A DNA stretch of 52,999 nt. Source: Patescibacteria group bacterium (GTDB taxonomy: Bacteria > Patescibacteriota > Microgenomatia > UBA1400 > Chisholmbacteraceae). Location: NCBI GenBank assembly GCA_022564195.1, contig JADFLW010000010.1, positions 1 through 52,999 on the forward strand, in the 5' to 3' direction. Made by a program: the position numbers and the translations under genes. Shown here one piece after another: positions 34,880 through 44,789 of the stretch; the first letter of the stretch is position 1; every line of letters begins with the position of its first letter. The notes under the pieces were generated by a model. That model was given only the letters and a program-made list of their open reading frames with translations, ran no database searches and was not told the DNA's origin.

Positions 34880-35461
34880 TTATTTTCCAAGGAGTCTCAG
34901 CGTTTCTTTGAGTAATTGCTCGGTTGTCATCCTCCGCTTATCTTTGACGTCCCTCAGTGCCTTTCTGGCTTCGCTTGCTGTAAACCCGAAATGTTTAAGC
35001 GCTTGGACAGTTTCATTATAGGCGGGCAGCTGGATTTTCTCAAAATCGAACTCCTGTTCGTCTCCCAAAGCGCTCTTGAGATCAATGATGATCCGTTGGG
35101 CGCTTTTTTTGCCAATGCCTGAGATACTTTTGAAGAACTCAACATCGGAGTTGATCACAGCTTTGGTTATCTCTTGCGTGGTTCCAGCCGAGAGCACGGC
35201 GAGGGCAAGGCGGGCTCCGATACCGGAGATGGTCATCAGCTTTTCAAAAAGGTTCAATTCCTCTACTGTTTCGAAACCATAGAGCGCTATCCGGTCCTCT
35301 CGGACATAGGTGTGGGTGAAGAACGAGACTCGCTTGCCGGTTTTGGCGAATTTCTGGAGCGTTTTGGCTGGTGCTGCGACGCGGTATCCCACACCGCTCA
35401 CGTCCACGATGAGGATGTTTCGGTGTATTCCGTCGATTTTTCCTGTGAGTTTGCCAATCAT
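34880..35461 (-). CDS. ruvA: Holliday junction protein RuvA
   Basis: A 193-aa junction-binding tetramer subunit. Its OB domain starts [20 protein letters not shown], followed by helix-hairpin-helix motifs ([35 protein letters not shown]) and a C-terminal RuvB-binding domain ([16 protein letters not shown]). Its ATG overlaps the ruvC stop by four bases. Confidence 0.96.
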   Translation of the reverse strand: MIGKLTGKIDGIHRNILIVDVSGVGYRVAAPAKTLQKFAKTGKRVSFFTHTYVREDRIALYGFETVEELNLFEKLMTISGIGARLALAVLSAGTTQEITKAVINSDVEFFKSISGIGKKSAQRIIIDLKSALGDEQEFDFEKIQLPAYNETVQALKHFGFTASEARKALRDVKDKRRMTTEQLLKETLRLLGK

Positions 35462-35937
35462 TTCTCGGGTTTCTGTGTGTATGCGTGCGTGAGCGCGACC
35501 GCTAGCGCGTCGGCAACATCATCGGGTGAGGGAATTGTATCAAGTTTCAACAACGCTTTGATCATGCGTTGTACTTGTCTTTTTTGGGCTCTTCCGTAGC
35601 CGGTGACGGCGACCTTGATCTCAAGAGGCGTGTAATGGAACACGGGAATGTTGCGTTGAGACAGCGCCAATAGCACTACCCCTCTTGCCTCCGCCACCAC
35701 GAGTGCTGTTTTTACATTGGTGTTGAAAAACAGTTTCTCAACAGCCGCCTGTTCGGGCTTTTTCGTGTTCACAACTTGGAGAATTTGTTGATAGAGTTTG
35801 CTCAGTCTTTCCTCATGGGGAAGTGTGCTGGGCGTAGTGATGCAGTCGAAAGAAAGGGTTTTTACGTTGCTGTGTTCAACACGCACAACACCCCATCCTG
35901 TCCTTGCAATGCCTGGGTCGATTCCCAAGATCTTCAC
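35458..35937 (-). CDS. ruvC: Holliday junction resolvase RuvC
   Basis: About 159 aa, the RNase H-fold nuclease that resolves junctions. It shows the first catalytic Asp in KILGIDPGIARTGWGVV, Glu in AAVEKLFFNTNVKTALVVAE, and the C-terminal acidic DDVADALAVALTHA. I chose GTG 35937, which gives the usual VKILGIDPG start; TACAAT (35944-35949) lies six bases upstream. Another GTG at 35943 is in frame. The -10 sits right after atpC, so ruv may be transcribed separately or read through from atp. Confidence 0.93.
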   Translation of the reverse strand: MKILGIDPGIARTGWGVVRVEHSNVKTLSFDCITTPSTLPHEERLSKLYQQILQVVNTKKPEQAAVEKLFFNTNVKTALVVAEARGVVLLALSQRNIPVFHYTPLEIKVAVTGYGRAQKRQVQRMIKALLKLDTIPSPDDVADALAVALTHAYTQKPEK

Positions 35938-35949
35938 GGCCACATTGTA

Positions 35950-36399
35950 TCACGAGCCGTCCCGTGGAGAGAACGGCTGTGCGCGGCGCCGTCTCGTCCG
36001 GGATACCTTGAGTTCGAGGACTGCTTTGCGGAGCGATGCTTCGGCTCTCAGGATCTCCGTACGAGACAGCTTGTCTTTTTGGTTAAGCAGCTCATCCGCT
36101 CTTTGCTTTGCTTCTTCGGCACGCCTTATGTCAATCTCGTCAAGTCGCGTTGCACTGTCAACTAAGATGGTCACTTTATTGTCTGGAGAGACATCGATGA
36201 AGCCTGTGCCGGTTACCATGGCTAACTTTTGTTCCCCCTTGCGGATGGTGATTTGTCCGGGATCGATTTTTGAAAACAGTGGCGCGTGGTGTGCCAAAAT
36301 CGTTACTTCCCCTTCACTCGCCGGGGCGGTCACTGATTCTGCAGTGTCTTGATAGATGACCGTTTCTTGGGTGATGATTTCGAGGGAGAAGAGCTTCAT
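35950..36399 (-). CDS. atpC: ATP synthase epsilon subunit
   Basis: A 149-aa central-stalk subunit. The beta sandwich (MKLFSLEIITQETVIYQD, VTILAHHAPLFSKIDPG, FIDVSPDNKVTILVD) is followed by the two-helix C-terminal domain that can inhibit ATP hydrolysis (from about residue 88). The C-terminus is Arg-rich (SRTRRRRAQPF). It is last in the atp operon, 10 nt after atpD. Confidence 0.94.
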   Translation of the reverse strand: MKLFSLEIITQETVIYQDTAESVTAPASEGEVTILAHHAPLFSKIDPGQITIRKGEQKLAMVTGTGFIDVSPDNKVTILVDSATRLDEIDIRRAEEAKQRADELLNQKDKLSRTEILRAEASLRKAVLELKVSRTRRRRAQPFSPRDGS

Positions 36400-36409
36400 A
36401 TTTCTACAC

Positions 36410-38274
<1,865 letters not shown>

Positions 38275-38281
38275 GTATTCA

Positions 38282-39190
38282 TTATGTAGGTGTCTGTGAT
38301 ACTGCTTGGCGTGCGGTGATCATGTCTGCAAGTTCATAGGTGATTGCTTGTTGCCTTTGTCTGTTGTACTGCAGGGTCAAGTCACTGATGATTTCAGAGG
38401 CGTTTTCGCTGGCGTTACGCATGGCGACCATTCTTGCGCTGTGCTCTGATGCCTGCGCCTCGAGTACTATTTGAAACACCTGCATTTCAATATAATGAGG
38501 CAAGAGGGCATCGAACACCGCGTCCGCATTTGGCTCGAAGATGTATTCCTTGTGCAGTCTGCTGGGTCGTTGAGCCTCTGTCAATTCCAGCTTTTTTGCT
38601 TCGACTGGGAGGATCCTGAAAGCGTCTACTTCTTGTCTTAATGTTGAGATAAAGTCCGTGTAGACTGCGTACATCTCTTTGAATTTCCCCGACAAAAATC
38701 CGTCAATTGCAAGGCGAGTAATTGGTAAGATATCCTCGAAGCTCGGTCTTTCAGGGAAGTGTGTGAATTCGGCATGAAGGAGTTGACCAGTTCTTAAGAC
38801 GTATTCTCTTGCTTTTCGGCCAATGGTAATGAATTCAAACTCGAGTGTTGCTTCTGGTCTTTGTTGACTGAGGCTTAGCTTGAACTCCTCCGTAGTGCGA
38901 AAAAGATTGGTGTTTAGGGCCCCACACAAACCCCGGTCGGAAGAGATTAACATGATTCCTATCGTTCCTTCTTTTTGGGCAGACTGAAGCATCTTGTGCT
39001 TCTCCGTGACAACCTGGGCGGCGAGTTGAGCGAGGATCTCACGCAGTTTTATTGAATACGGTCTAGTTGACAAGGCTTTTTCTTGGGATCTGCGCATTTT
39101 CGATGCGGCGACCATCGTCATCGCTTTGGTGATTTGCTGAATATTTTTGGCCGATCGAATTCGTCGTTTGATGATTCTTGCGTTTTCCAT
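38282..39190 (-). CDS. atpG: ATP synthase gamma subunit
   Basis: A 302-aa rotor shaft. The N-terminal helix (IIKRRIRSAKNIQQITKAMT, about 5-24, then MVAASKMRR), the central SSDRGLCGALNTNLFR and the C-terminal helix (MRNASENASEIISDLTLQYN) are canonical. It is 3 nt after atpA and 7 nt before the CBS gene. Confidence 0.96.
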   Translation of the reverse strand: MENARIIKRRIRSAKNIQQITKAMTMVAASKMRRSQEKALSTRPYSIKLREILAQLAAQVVTEKHKMLQSAQKEGTIGIMLISSDRGLCGALNTNLFRTTEEFKLSLSQQRPEATLEFEFITIGRKAREYVLRTGQLLHAEFTHFPERPSFEDILPITRLAIDGFLSGKFKEMYAVYTDFISTLRQEVDAFRILPVEAKKLELTEAQRPSRLHKEYIFEPNADAVFDALLPHYIEMQVFQIVLEAQASEHSARMVAMRNASENASEIISDLTLQYNRQRQQAITYELADMITARQAVSQTPT

Positions 39191-39193
39191 GAT

Positions 39194-40744
39194 TTACGTC
39201 TCTTCTTCAATCATGAGTTGCGTGTTGATGCTGTTGAATGTGATGCAGGCTTGACGAAGTTTTTCCTCAGTGTCGTCGGTGAGCACCTTCTTCTCTTTAA
39301 TCTCTTCGAGCAGATCTTCAGACGACGTCTCGATGTATTGGGAAAAGCGCACTTCCCATTCTTTGACCATGTCTTTTTTCACCCCATCGAGAAATCCATT
39401 CGTGACGGCCCAAATAATGATTACTTGGTGTTCTAAGGGCTGCGGTTCTTCCCAACCTTGTTTCAGAATCTCCGTGACGCGAGCGCCACGCTCAAGTTGG
39501 GCTTGCGTTTTCGGGTCCAGATCTGATGCGAATTGGGCGAATGCCGCTAGCTCTCTGTACTGGGCAAGGTCGAGACGGAGTTTCCCTGCGACCTTCTTCA
39601 TTGCTTTGGCCTGAGCGGCTCCCCCAACTCGTGATACCGAGAGGCCAACGTTGATTGCTGGCTTTATCCCTGCATGAAATAGGTCGGGATCGAGGTAAAT
39701 TTGCCCATCGGTTATGGAGATGACGTTGGTTGGGATGTAGGCAGAGACGTCACTCGCCTGGGTTTCGATGATTGGGAGGGCGGTTAACGATCCGCCGCCG
39801 TTTTTCTTATTCAGCTTACAGGCCCTCTCCAGGAGTCTTGAATGGAGATAAAAGATATCCCCGGGATACGCCTCTCTCCCTGATGGACGACGCAAAAGGA
39901 GCGAGAGTTCCCTGTACGCCCAAGCATGTTTTGAGAGATCGTCATAGATGATTAGCGCGTCCATTCCTCTGTAGGCAAAGTATTCGCCAAGGGCGCATCC
40001 GGCGTACGGAGCAATGTACTGGAGGCTTGCGGGGTCGGAGGCGGTGGCGGAGACGATGATGGTATGGTCCAGACTGTCGTGTTGCTCAAAAATGGAGATG
40101 AGTCTTGAAACGAAGGCCGCCTTTTGGCCGATGGTGACATAGATACAGATTACTCCGGTATTTTTTTGATTGATGACTGTCGTCATCGTGATTGACGACT
40201 TTCCCGTTCCGCGGTCTCCGATGATGAGCTCCCGTTGTCCTCTCCCAATCGGAATCATGCTGTCTATTGCTGTTACTCCGGTCATGAGTGGTGTGTGTAC
40301 CGGTTCTCTTTTGATGACGCCTGGTGCGATTCTGTCAAGTGGGAAATACGAGTCCTGCCTGGGTTTTGGTTTTCCGTCCAGTGGGCGTCCAAGTGGGTCA
40401 ATGACTCTTCCTAAAAAATCATTTCCGACCGGAATTTCTAAGAGCCTCCCTGTTGAACGAACGATATCTCCTTGTTTTATGTGCGTGGCTGTTCCTAGGA
40501 TAATTGCTCCGACGCGATCTTTTCTCAGGTTCAATGCTAAGCCATAGGTTTTCTTTGGAAACAGAAGAAGCTCGTTGTAGGTCACATCCGACAGGCCTTT
40601 TATGATAGCAATGCCATCTCCTGATTGTTCCACAATGCCGACGCTCTCCGATTTCACGAGTTGCGCCTCTTTTTTTACCTTTTGTAGGGCACGAGAGATA
40701 GCACTGACTGTTGTGTTCGTGGCGGCCTTGGAAGTGGGTCTCAT
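39194..40744 (-). CDS. atpA: ATP synthase alpha subunit
   Basis: A 516-aa non-catalytic nucleotide-binding subunit. The P-loop reads [15 protein letters not shown] where the usual form is GDRQTGKT, so Gln is Gly and the last Thr is Ser. Other signatures ([50 protein letters not shown]) are intact. The N-terminus that binds delta is present but short. Its ATG overlaps the atpH stop. Confidence 0.97.
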   Translation of the reverse strand: MRPTSKAATNTTVSAISRALQKVKKEAQLVKSESVGIVEQSGDGIAIIKGLSDVTYNELLLFPKKTYGLALNLRKDRVGAIILGTATHIKQGDIVRSTGRLLEIPVGNDFLGRVIDPLGRPLDGKPKPRQDSYFPLDRIAPGVIKREPVHTPLMTGVTAIDSMIPIGRGQRELIIGDRGTGKSSITMTTVINQKNTGVICIYVTIGQKAAFVSRLISIFEQHDSLDHTIIVSATASDPASLQYIAPYAGCALGEYFAYRGMDALIIYDDLSKHAWAYRELSLLLRRPSGREAYPGDIFYLHSRLLERACKLNKKNGGGSLTALPIIETQASDVSAYIPTNVISITDGQIYLDPDLFHAGIKPAINVGLSVSRVGGAAQAKAMKKVAGKLRLDLAQYRELAAFAQFASDLDPKTQAQLERGARVTEILKQGWEEPQPLEHQVIIIWAVTNGFLDGVKKDMVKEWEVRFSQYIETSSEDLLEEIKEKKVLTDDTEEKLRQACITFNSINTQLMIEEET

Positions 40745-41034
40745 GGAAGGAGTCTTTCTCTCAACGTATCAATTCTTGAGCGCAATGTCAGGTCGATTAC
40801 TTGGTCTCCTACCCGTATATACATGCCAGCGATGTAGGTTTTTTCTACCCTGTTTTCTATGCGTAACGTATTTCCAAAATGGCTTTCGAGCACATCGGTT
40901 ATCTCCTGCTTTTGTTTTGCTGTCAGTGATATCGGGGTGATCACCACTGCGGTCGCTTGCGTCTCAAGCTCATTTTTTAGCTCCAGCAACGCATTCTTTG
41001 GCTCTGTGCCGGTGATCTTTGGTTTCCTTGGCAT
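40741..41034 (-). CDS. atpH: ATP synthase delta subunit, C-terminal domain only
   Basis: Only 97 aa, about half of normal delta (~180 aa). What remains matches the C-terminal domain: [40 protein letters not shown] and [19 protein letters not shown]. The N-terminal helical bundle that binds the alpha N-termini is absent and there is no room for it, since atpF ends 1 nt upstream. It could still bind the b-subunit C-terminus. Confidence 0.85.
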   Translation of the reverse strand: MPRKPKITGTEPKNALLELKNELETQATAVVITPISLTAKQKQEITDVLESHFGNTLRIENRVEKTYIAGMYIRVGDQVIDLTLRSRIDTLRERLLP

Positions 41035-41035
41035 G

Positions 41036-41527
41036 TTATGTGATCTTGGTCTTTTTCAACTGCTGAATTTGCCTGTCTAGAATTGCCTTTTGCTCCTTGG
41101 GGCCTAGCGAATCATTGAGAAGCGCTTCTGTCGTGTTGATGACTGTTTCAGTAAACTTTCTCTGCAGATCTTTCTCCATTTGTCTACGCTGTGCCTGTGC
41201 CTGTTCCTGTGCCCTCTTGGCTCTTTTTTGCTCTTGTATGTGTGCTTTTTCGGCCAAATCTTTTTCAAGTTTTTGAGCTCTGATACGGGCGCCTTCTAGA
41301 ATCTGGTTAGCGTTTTTCTCCGCTTCAACCAGGACTTTTTTCTTTTGTTTTTCGATCTTTTCCCGTTCTTCGATGCTCTTCTCGGCAGCCTCCAATCCAT
41401 CGTGGATTTTCTTGGCCCGTTGTTCGAGGATCTTCAGTATCGGGCGGTATAAGTACTTCCGCAGGAGGAAGATCAGAATTGTAAAGTTGACAACCTGGAA
41501 TAGTATTTGAAAGAAGTTTATGTTCAT
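41036..41527 (-). CDS. atpF: ATP synthase b subunit
   Basis: A 163-aa peripheral stalk subunit: an N-terminal membrane helix (FFQILFQVVNFTILIFLLRK, about 5-24) followed by a long charged coiled coil rich in Lys, Glu and Gln (EQKRAKRAQEQAQAQRRQME). AGGAGA lies upstream of the ATG. Confidence 0.93.
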   Translation of the reverse strand: MNINFFQILFQVVNFTILIFLLRKYLYRPILKILEQRAKKIHDGLEAAEKSIEEREKIEKQKKKVLVEAEKNANQILEGARIRAQKLEKDLAEKAHIQEQKRAKRAQEQAQAQRRQMEKDLQRKFTETVINTTEALLNDSLGPKEQKAILDRQIQQLKKTKIT

Positions 41528-41555
41528 GCTGTTTGTATCCTTTCTCTCCTTTTGG

Positions 41556-41771
41556 TTATGTAAACTTCAGAATGAGGGCTATAACCAGTGAGTAGATTGC
41601 AATCGCTTCGGCGAAGGCAATGCCTAAAATCATCACCGTCTGCAGGCGAGCCGATGCCTCTGGATTTCTTCCCATCGCTTGGATTGTAGAGAAGACGATC
41701 AAACCGATTGCGATTGCTGGTCCCATCCCACCCACTGCGATTGTGAAACCGACAACGAAATTCTCAGTCAT
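41556..41771 (-). CDS. atpE: ATP synthase c subunit
   Basis: A 71-aa two-helix proteolipid. The ion-binding Glu is in AFAEAIAIYSLVIALIL (about 52-68) and the polar loop is MGRNPEA. The residue after the Glu is Ala, and helix 1 has no Gln at the sodium position, so proton coupling is more likely than sodium. A strong ribosome binding site (AAGGAGGTGA) precedes the ATG, fitting the high copy number of c. Confidence 0.95.
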   Translation of the reverse strand: MTENFVVGFTIAVGGMGPAIAIGLIVFSTIQAMGRNPEASARLQTVMILGIAFAEAIAIYSLVIALILKFT

Positions 41772-41795
41772 CTCTCTTCACCTCCTTCTCGTTTA

Positions 41796-42554
41796 TCATG
41801 AATGTTCCCCACTGTGGGGTATGGTTGCCATATACCAGAACACGAGGGTCAACACGGCAAACACTAGTGCCTGAATTACTCCAATAAATACTTCGAGCCC
41901 CAAAAATGGTATTGGGGCAAGGAATGGGAGGAGTGCCAAGCTCACAACAAGGAGCACTTCACCCGCAAAGATATTTCCGAAAAGTCGGAAGGAAAATGAG
42001 ATGATTCTTGAGACCTCGGAAGTTAACTCCAAGAGCCCAAGGATGAATCTACCGGGGTTGCTGAAGTTGAAAAACCGCTTGAAATACGCCAATTTCATGT
42101 ATTTGTAGCCGACGACTTGAGCGCCGATGACTGAGAAGAGCGCAAGCCCGAGGGTTGCATTGAGGTCTGCCGATGGAGGTCGTACGAGTGGGGAGAAGAC
42201 TTCTTTTCCTTCACGCGTCGATGTAATTCCAATCGTTCCTACCCCTGGGAGGAGTGTTACCCAATTCGAAAAGAGGATGTATAAGAATAGCGTTGCAATG
42301 ACTGGGAAAAACTCTCTTGTTTTCCGCTCTCCCGCAATAGAGACCATGAGATTATACAGGCCTTCGATGACCATCTCGACGAGGTTTTGGATTCCCTTCA
42401 CGGGTTTTTTGGGGTCCAGATTTTTTGAAAACCAATAGGCGAAACCCGCCAGGAAGACTGATACCGCTACCCCCGTGAGCATCGAATTGGTGAATTCTAC
42501 TGAGCCTAAATGAAAAATCGGCTGTGCCGATATTGATACGTGAATTTCTGCCAT
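41796..42554 (-). CDS. atpB: ATP synthase a subunit
   Basis: A 252-aa membrane stator with about five or six helices. The essential Arg is in ISFSFRLFGNIFAGEVLL (about 187-204); FIGVIQALVFAVLTLVFW near the end is typical. It is followed 24 nt later by atpE. Confidence 0.95.
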   Translation of the reverse strand: MAEIHVSISAQPIFHLGSVEFTNSMLTGVAVSVFLAGFAYWFSKNLDPKKPVKGIQNLVEMVIEGLYNLMVSIAGERKTREFFPVIATLFLYILFSNWVTLLPGVGTIGITSTREGKEVFSPLVRPPSADLNATLGLALFSVIGAQVVGYKYMKLAYFKRFFNFSNPGRFILGLLELTSEVSRIISFSFRLFGNIFAGEVLLVVSLALLPFLAPIPFLGLEVFIGVIQALVFAVLTLVFWYMATIPHSGEHS

Positions 42555-42571
42555 AAAACTACCATCAGATT

Positions 42572-43423
42572 CTATCTTGTTTCGTCTTGTGATGTCAAGG
42601 TAAATGGCTTTCGCATTTCTCTTATTTTCTGAGTTGCTTGTGTGGCTTTAAATTGGAGTTCTGGCCATGTGCAGTGCGAGTAAAACCTGAGAAGGTCTTC
42701 AAGGTGGCTCACTGAATCTTGCCGAAGCGGAAACTTCTCCTTCACCCACTGCTGCCGCGTTGCCTTCAGATCCGAGACGAAAAGCGGAGTGGAATATTTT
42801 TTTCCCCTAAGTTCTTGTACTTGACGCATCAGCTGCACGCGCATTTTTTCTTCGGCCTCGCTCATGGTTTTACTTATGATCACCTTTTGATTATGCATGA
42901 GCATGTCAATGACTCTCGTCAGCAGGACTTCGTGTACTTCAAGAGAACGTTCTCCCGGAATACCGATCGTGGTCGGCTTTTGAGCCGCCATGTATTTTAA
43001 GCCTTTGAGGATGAGATCGTCTTCCTTTGCCGAGGCACGAAAGAAAATTGGGCCTAAAAGGCTCATGACGATTTGGATTCTGGTGAGGTGGCTTTTGATG
43101 TATCTGTTGTTCACTCCCGGATCGGTCGCCCAAAACACGAGTTTTTTGATGAGTTTCTTTCTCTCACCTGTGTTGTTTATTGCACCGTCGACCGCCTCTC
43201 TCACCAGGTTCGGATAAATGGGACCGTCTTCCGGTTTCAAGGCTTTGAATTTTCCAAAATGTCGAGCGGCTGCTCCGGGTCCTATGAGATTGAGCATGAC
43301 ATCTCTTCTCATATGCTCATCATTCTTGACCACAACCGAGATGAGGGGGTCGTATTTGAGCCAGCTAGCGACGACTTTTTCCAAAATGTAGGTCCTGGGT
43401 CTTGTCCTTTTCTGATGTTTCAT
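42572..43423 (-). CDS. Unknown helical protein heading the atp operon
   Basis: A 283-aa soluble, basic, mostly helical protein that I do not recognise. Features are a basic N-terminus (MKHQKRTRPRTYILEKVV), LNLIGPGAAARHFGKFKALK, RVIDMLMHNQKVIISKTMSE and a charged C-terminal half. There is no signal or membrane segment, so it is not AtpI. It sits 17 nt before atpB on the same strand and should be co-transcribed with the synthase. A link to ATP synthase assembly or regulation is inference from position only. Confidence 0.75.
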   Translation of the reverse strand: MKHQKRTRPRTYILEKVVASWLKYDPLISVVVKNDEHMRRDVMLNLIGPGAAARHFGKFKALKPEDGPIYPNLVREAVDGAINNTGERKKLIKKLVFWATDPGVNNRYIKSHLTRIQIVMSLLGPIFFRASAKEDDLILKGLKYMAAQKPTTIGIPGERSLEVHEVLLTRVIDMLMHNQKVIISKTMSEAEEKMRVQLMRQVQELRGKKYSTPLFVSDLKATRQQWVKEKFPLRQDSVSHLEDLLRFYSHCTWPELQFKATQATQKIREMRKPFTLTSQDETR

Positions 43424-43455
43424 TTTCTAATGGCTATTTTATCACGCTCTATGTT

Positions 43456-43485
43456 TTGAGCGGAAACCCTTTTCTCTGGTATAAT
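43456..43485 (+). promoter_or_regulatory. Promoter of the tRNA-Lys/tRNA-Glu unit
   Basis: TTGAGC (43456-43461), 18-nt spacer, TATAAT (43480-43485), about 70 nt before tRNA-Lys. Confidence 0.65.
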
Positions 43486-43520
43486 TCAACAGGGAATAAA
43501 CTTAAAAGCATTACATCTAA

Positions 43521-43561
43521 TACAGGGTTTACCCTGTAAATTTCGAAAAAAATTTACAGGG
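43521..43561 (+). promoter_or_regulatory. Mutually exclusive hairpins before tRNA-Lys
   Basis: TACAGGG (43521-43527) can pair with CCCTGTA (43532-43538), or the longer CCCTGTAAATTT (43532-43543) can pair perfectly over 12 bp with AAATTTACAGGG (43550-43561). The second form takes in the first three bases of tRNA-Lys. Confidence 0.6.
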
Positions 43562-43630
43562 CCCGTAGCTCAGGGGTAGAGCGACAGCCTTTTAAGCTGT
43601 GCGTCGGAGGTTCGAATCCTCCCGGGCTCA
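43559..43630 (+). tRNA. tRNA-Lys (TTT anticodon)
   Basis: A complete cloverleaf: acceptor GGGCCCG with CGGGCTC (one G-U pair), D-arm GCTC...GAGC, anticodon stem ACAGC/GCTGT with loop CTTTTAA, T-arm GGAGG TTCGAAT CCTCC, discriminator A. CCA is not encoded. Confidence 0.95.
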
Positions 43631-43763
43631 CCGAGTCTGACTCGGCTTCGCTGAGGAAGACAACATTATATTTAAAATAAGAAGCGACGTCAGACGTCGC
43701 AAATAGAAAAATATATCTTGGCACTATCCAGTGGGCTGGATAGGAGCCCAGTTTGACTGGGCC
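43631..43763 (+). repeat. Chain of perfect hairpins between the tRNAs
   Basis: Four short perfect inverted repeats follow each other: 43631-43645 (CCGAGTC/GACTCGG), 43684-43700 (GCGACGTC/GACGTCGC), 43724-43743 (CTATCCAG/CTGGATAG) and 43746-43762 (GCCCAGT/ACTGGGC). The last reaches into the first three bases of tRNA-Glu. Confidence 0.65.
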
Positions 43764-43832
43764 CCATCGTCTAATGGCTCAGGACATCAGGTTTTCATCC
43801 TGAAAATCGGGGTTCAATTCCCCGTGGGGTCA
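43760..43832 (+). tRNA. tRNA-Glu (TTC anticodon)
   Basis: Acceptor GGCCCCA with TGGGGTC, D-loop TCTAATGGCTC, anticodon stem CAGG/CCTG with loop TTTTCAT (anticodon TTC), T-arm CGGGG TTCAATT CCCCG, discriminator A, no encoded CCA. Its 3' end (43817-43835) is repeated downstream. Confidence 0.95.
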
Positions 43833-43835
43833 CAC

Positions 43836-43914
43836 TTCGACAAGCTCAGTGTCTAGCACACTGGGGCTGGCGAAGAGCCCAAGGGGATATAATAAATGGT
43901 GAGCTTGTCGAATC
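43836..43914. repeat. Inverted-repeat element after tRNA-Glu
   Basis: TTCGACAAGCTCA (from 43836) and TGAGCTTGTCGAA (to about 43912) form 13-bp perfect inverted ends of a ~78-bp element. It is flanked by direct copies of the tRNA-Glu end (43817-43835 and 43916-43934). It encodes nothing. Confidence 0.7.
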
Positions 43915-43996
43915 CATTCCCCGTGGGGTCACACAGAATATTTTCTGTCTATTTCCCGAGGTGTCTTGAGAATATCACTCCGGGAGTGAGAGGATA
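43877..43996 (+). repeat. Long direct repeat with tRNA-Glu end, copy 1
   Basis: About 119 bp nearly identical to 44790-44908. In order it has the inverted-repeat arm, ATTCCCCGTGGGGTCACAC (43916-43934, identical to the tRNA-Glu 3' end), a CAGAA/TTCTG hairpin, and a CACTCC/GGAGTG hairpin. The last part shares CCGAGGTGTC and general layout with family 2 repeats. Confidence 0.8.
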
Positions 43997-44019
43997 CATA
44001 AGTTCTTATTGAGGGAAAT

Positions 44020-44048
44020 GTGCTAGAATAAAAACTATAAAGTAGCAC
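44020..44048 (+). promoter_or_regulatory. Inverted repeat over the -10 of the 174-aa gene
   Basis: GTGCTA (44020-44025) and TAGCAC (44043-44048) flank possible -10 boxes TAGAAT (44024-44029) and TATAAA (44036-44041). It ends two bases before the ATG at 44051. It could be an operator or a leader hairpin. Confidence 0.4.
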
Positions 44049-44050
44049 TT

Positions 44051-44575
44051 ATGTCTGAAAAAGAAAAGTCGTTTTTAGTATTCACGGTTCAAAGGGAAAC
44101 CCAGCCGGGAAGCGGAGAATTTAGCTCGCGGGAGGCTAGACTACACTACACAGAGCCTAGTGGCGATATAAAATTCGCTAGAGGATATAGTAACGGATTT
44201 GAAAAAGTTGGACCTCGCGTGGCTTTTGTACAACAATACCGAGAAGGAATGTTAGATAAACTGAGTGTCGATGCTGTCATAGAGGTGGATAGTGCTGTGA
44301 TGGAAGAGCCAGTAGTGGTTGAGCAAACAACTACAAACATGGCTGGAATGACTTTGGGTTATGATGAGAGCAGGCTCGCGCCGAACAGAAGCATGGAGTC
44401 GCTAATGTTAGTTAGCGGTGGAGAATTTCAAGGCCCAGTCCAAGCTGGTTTCGTTCCGAGAGAAAAAGCATATTGTAATCTCGGAAAATCAGTAGATGGA
44501 AGACAAGTAAGACTTCAAGTTCAAGATGTTAGGCCGAAAGCGGCACATGAAGTACCGCCAGTATCAAGAGTTTAA
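44051..44575 (+). CDS. Unknown 174-aa cassette protein
   Basis: I do not recognise this protein. It is soluble, with no signal or membrane segment, beta-rich at the N-terminus (SFLVFTVQRETQ, ARLHYTEPSGDIKFARGY), has a Thr/Val-rich centre (VVVEQTTTNMAGMTLGYDES) and a single Cys (YCNLGKSVDG). It is the only gene between the two long direct repeats at 43877-43996 and 44790-44908, so it looks like cargo of an inserted segment. No ribosome binding site precedes the ATG. A hairpin follows at 44579-44602. Confidence 0.65.
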   Translation: MSEKEKSFLVFTVQRETQPGSGEFSSREARLHYTEPSGDIKFARGYSNGFEKVGPRVAFVQQYREGMLDKLSVDAVIEVDSAVMEEPVVVEQTTTNMAGMTLGYDESRLAPNRSMESLMLVSGGEFQGPVQAGFVPREKAYCNLGKSVDGRQVRLQVQDVRPKAAHEVPPVSRV

Positions 44576-44578
44576 AAA

Positions 44579-44602
44579 AAGTTTCTGCTTGAGCAGAAAC
44601 TT
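44579..44602. terminator. Hairpin after the 174-aa gene
   Basis: A perfect 10-bp stem (AAGTTTCTGC/GCAGAAACTT) with a TTGA loop starts 4 nt after the stop. The T-run is on the minus-strand side, so as a plus-strand terminator it is not typical. From here to 45152 there is no gene: the stretch holds a diverged copy of the inverted-repeat element (about 44700-44820), the second long direct repeat and a third tRNA-end copy (45089-45104). Confidence 0.5.
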
Positions 44603-44789
44603 AGGAGATCGCGCGCGCAAAAAATAGTGGAGTCGCGGCGTCTGGTCGGCTGCAGTCGCCACACCTTTGAAATACTTTCGAATTTTTCGATATACGTTCA
44701 CACTTCGGCAAGTCCTTCGATAAACTCAGGATTAAATAGTGAGCTGGTTGAATTAGTCGGTGCTTAATACACTGGTATTGATGAAGTTG

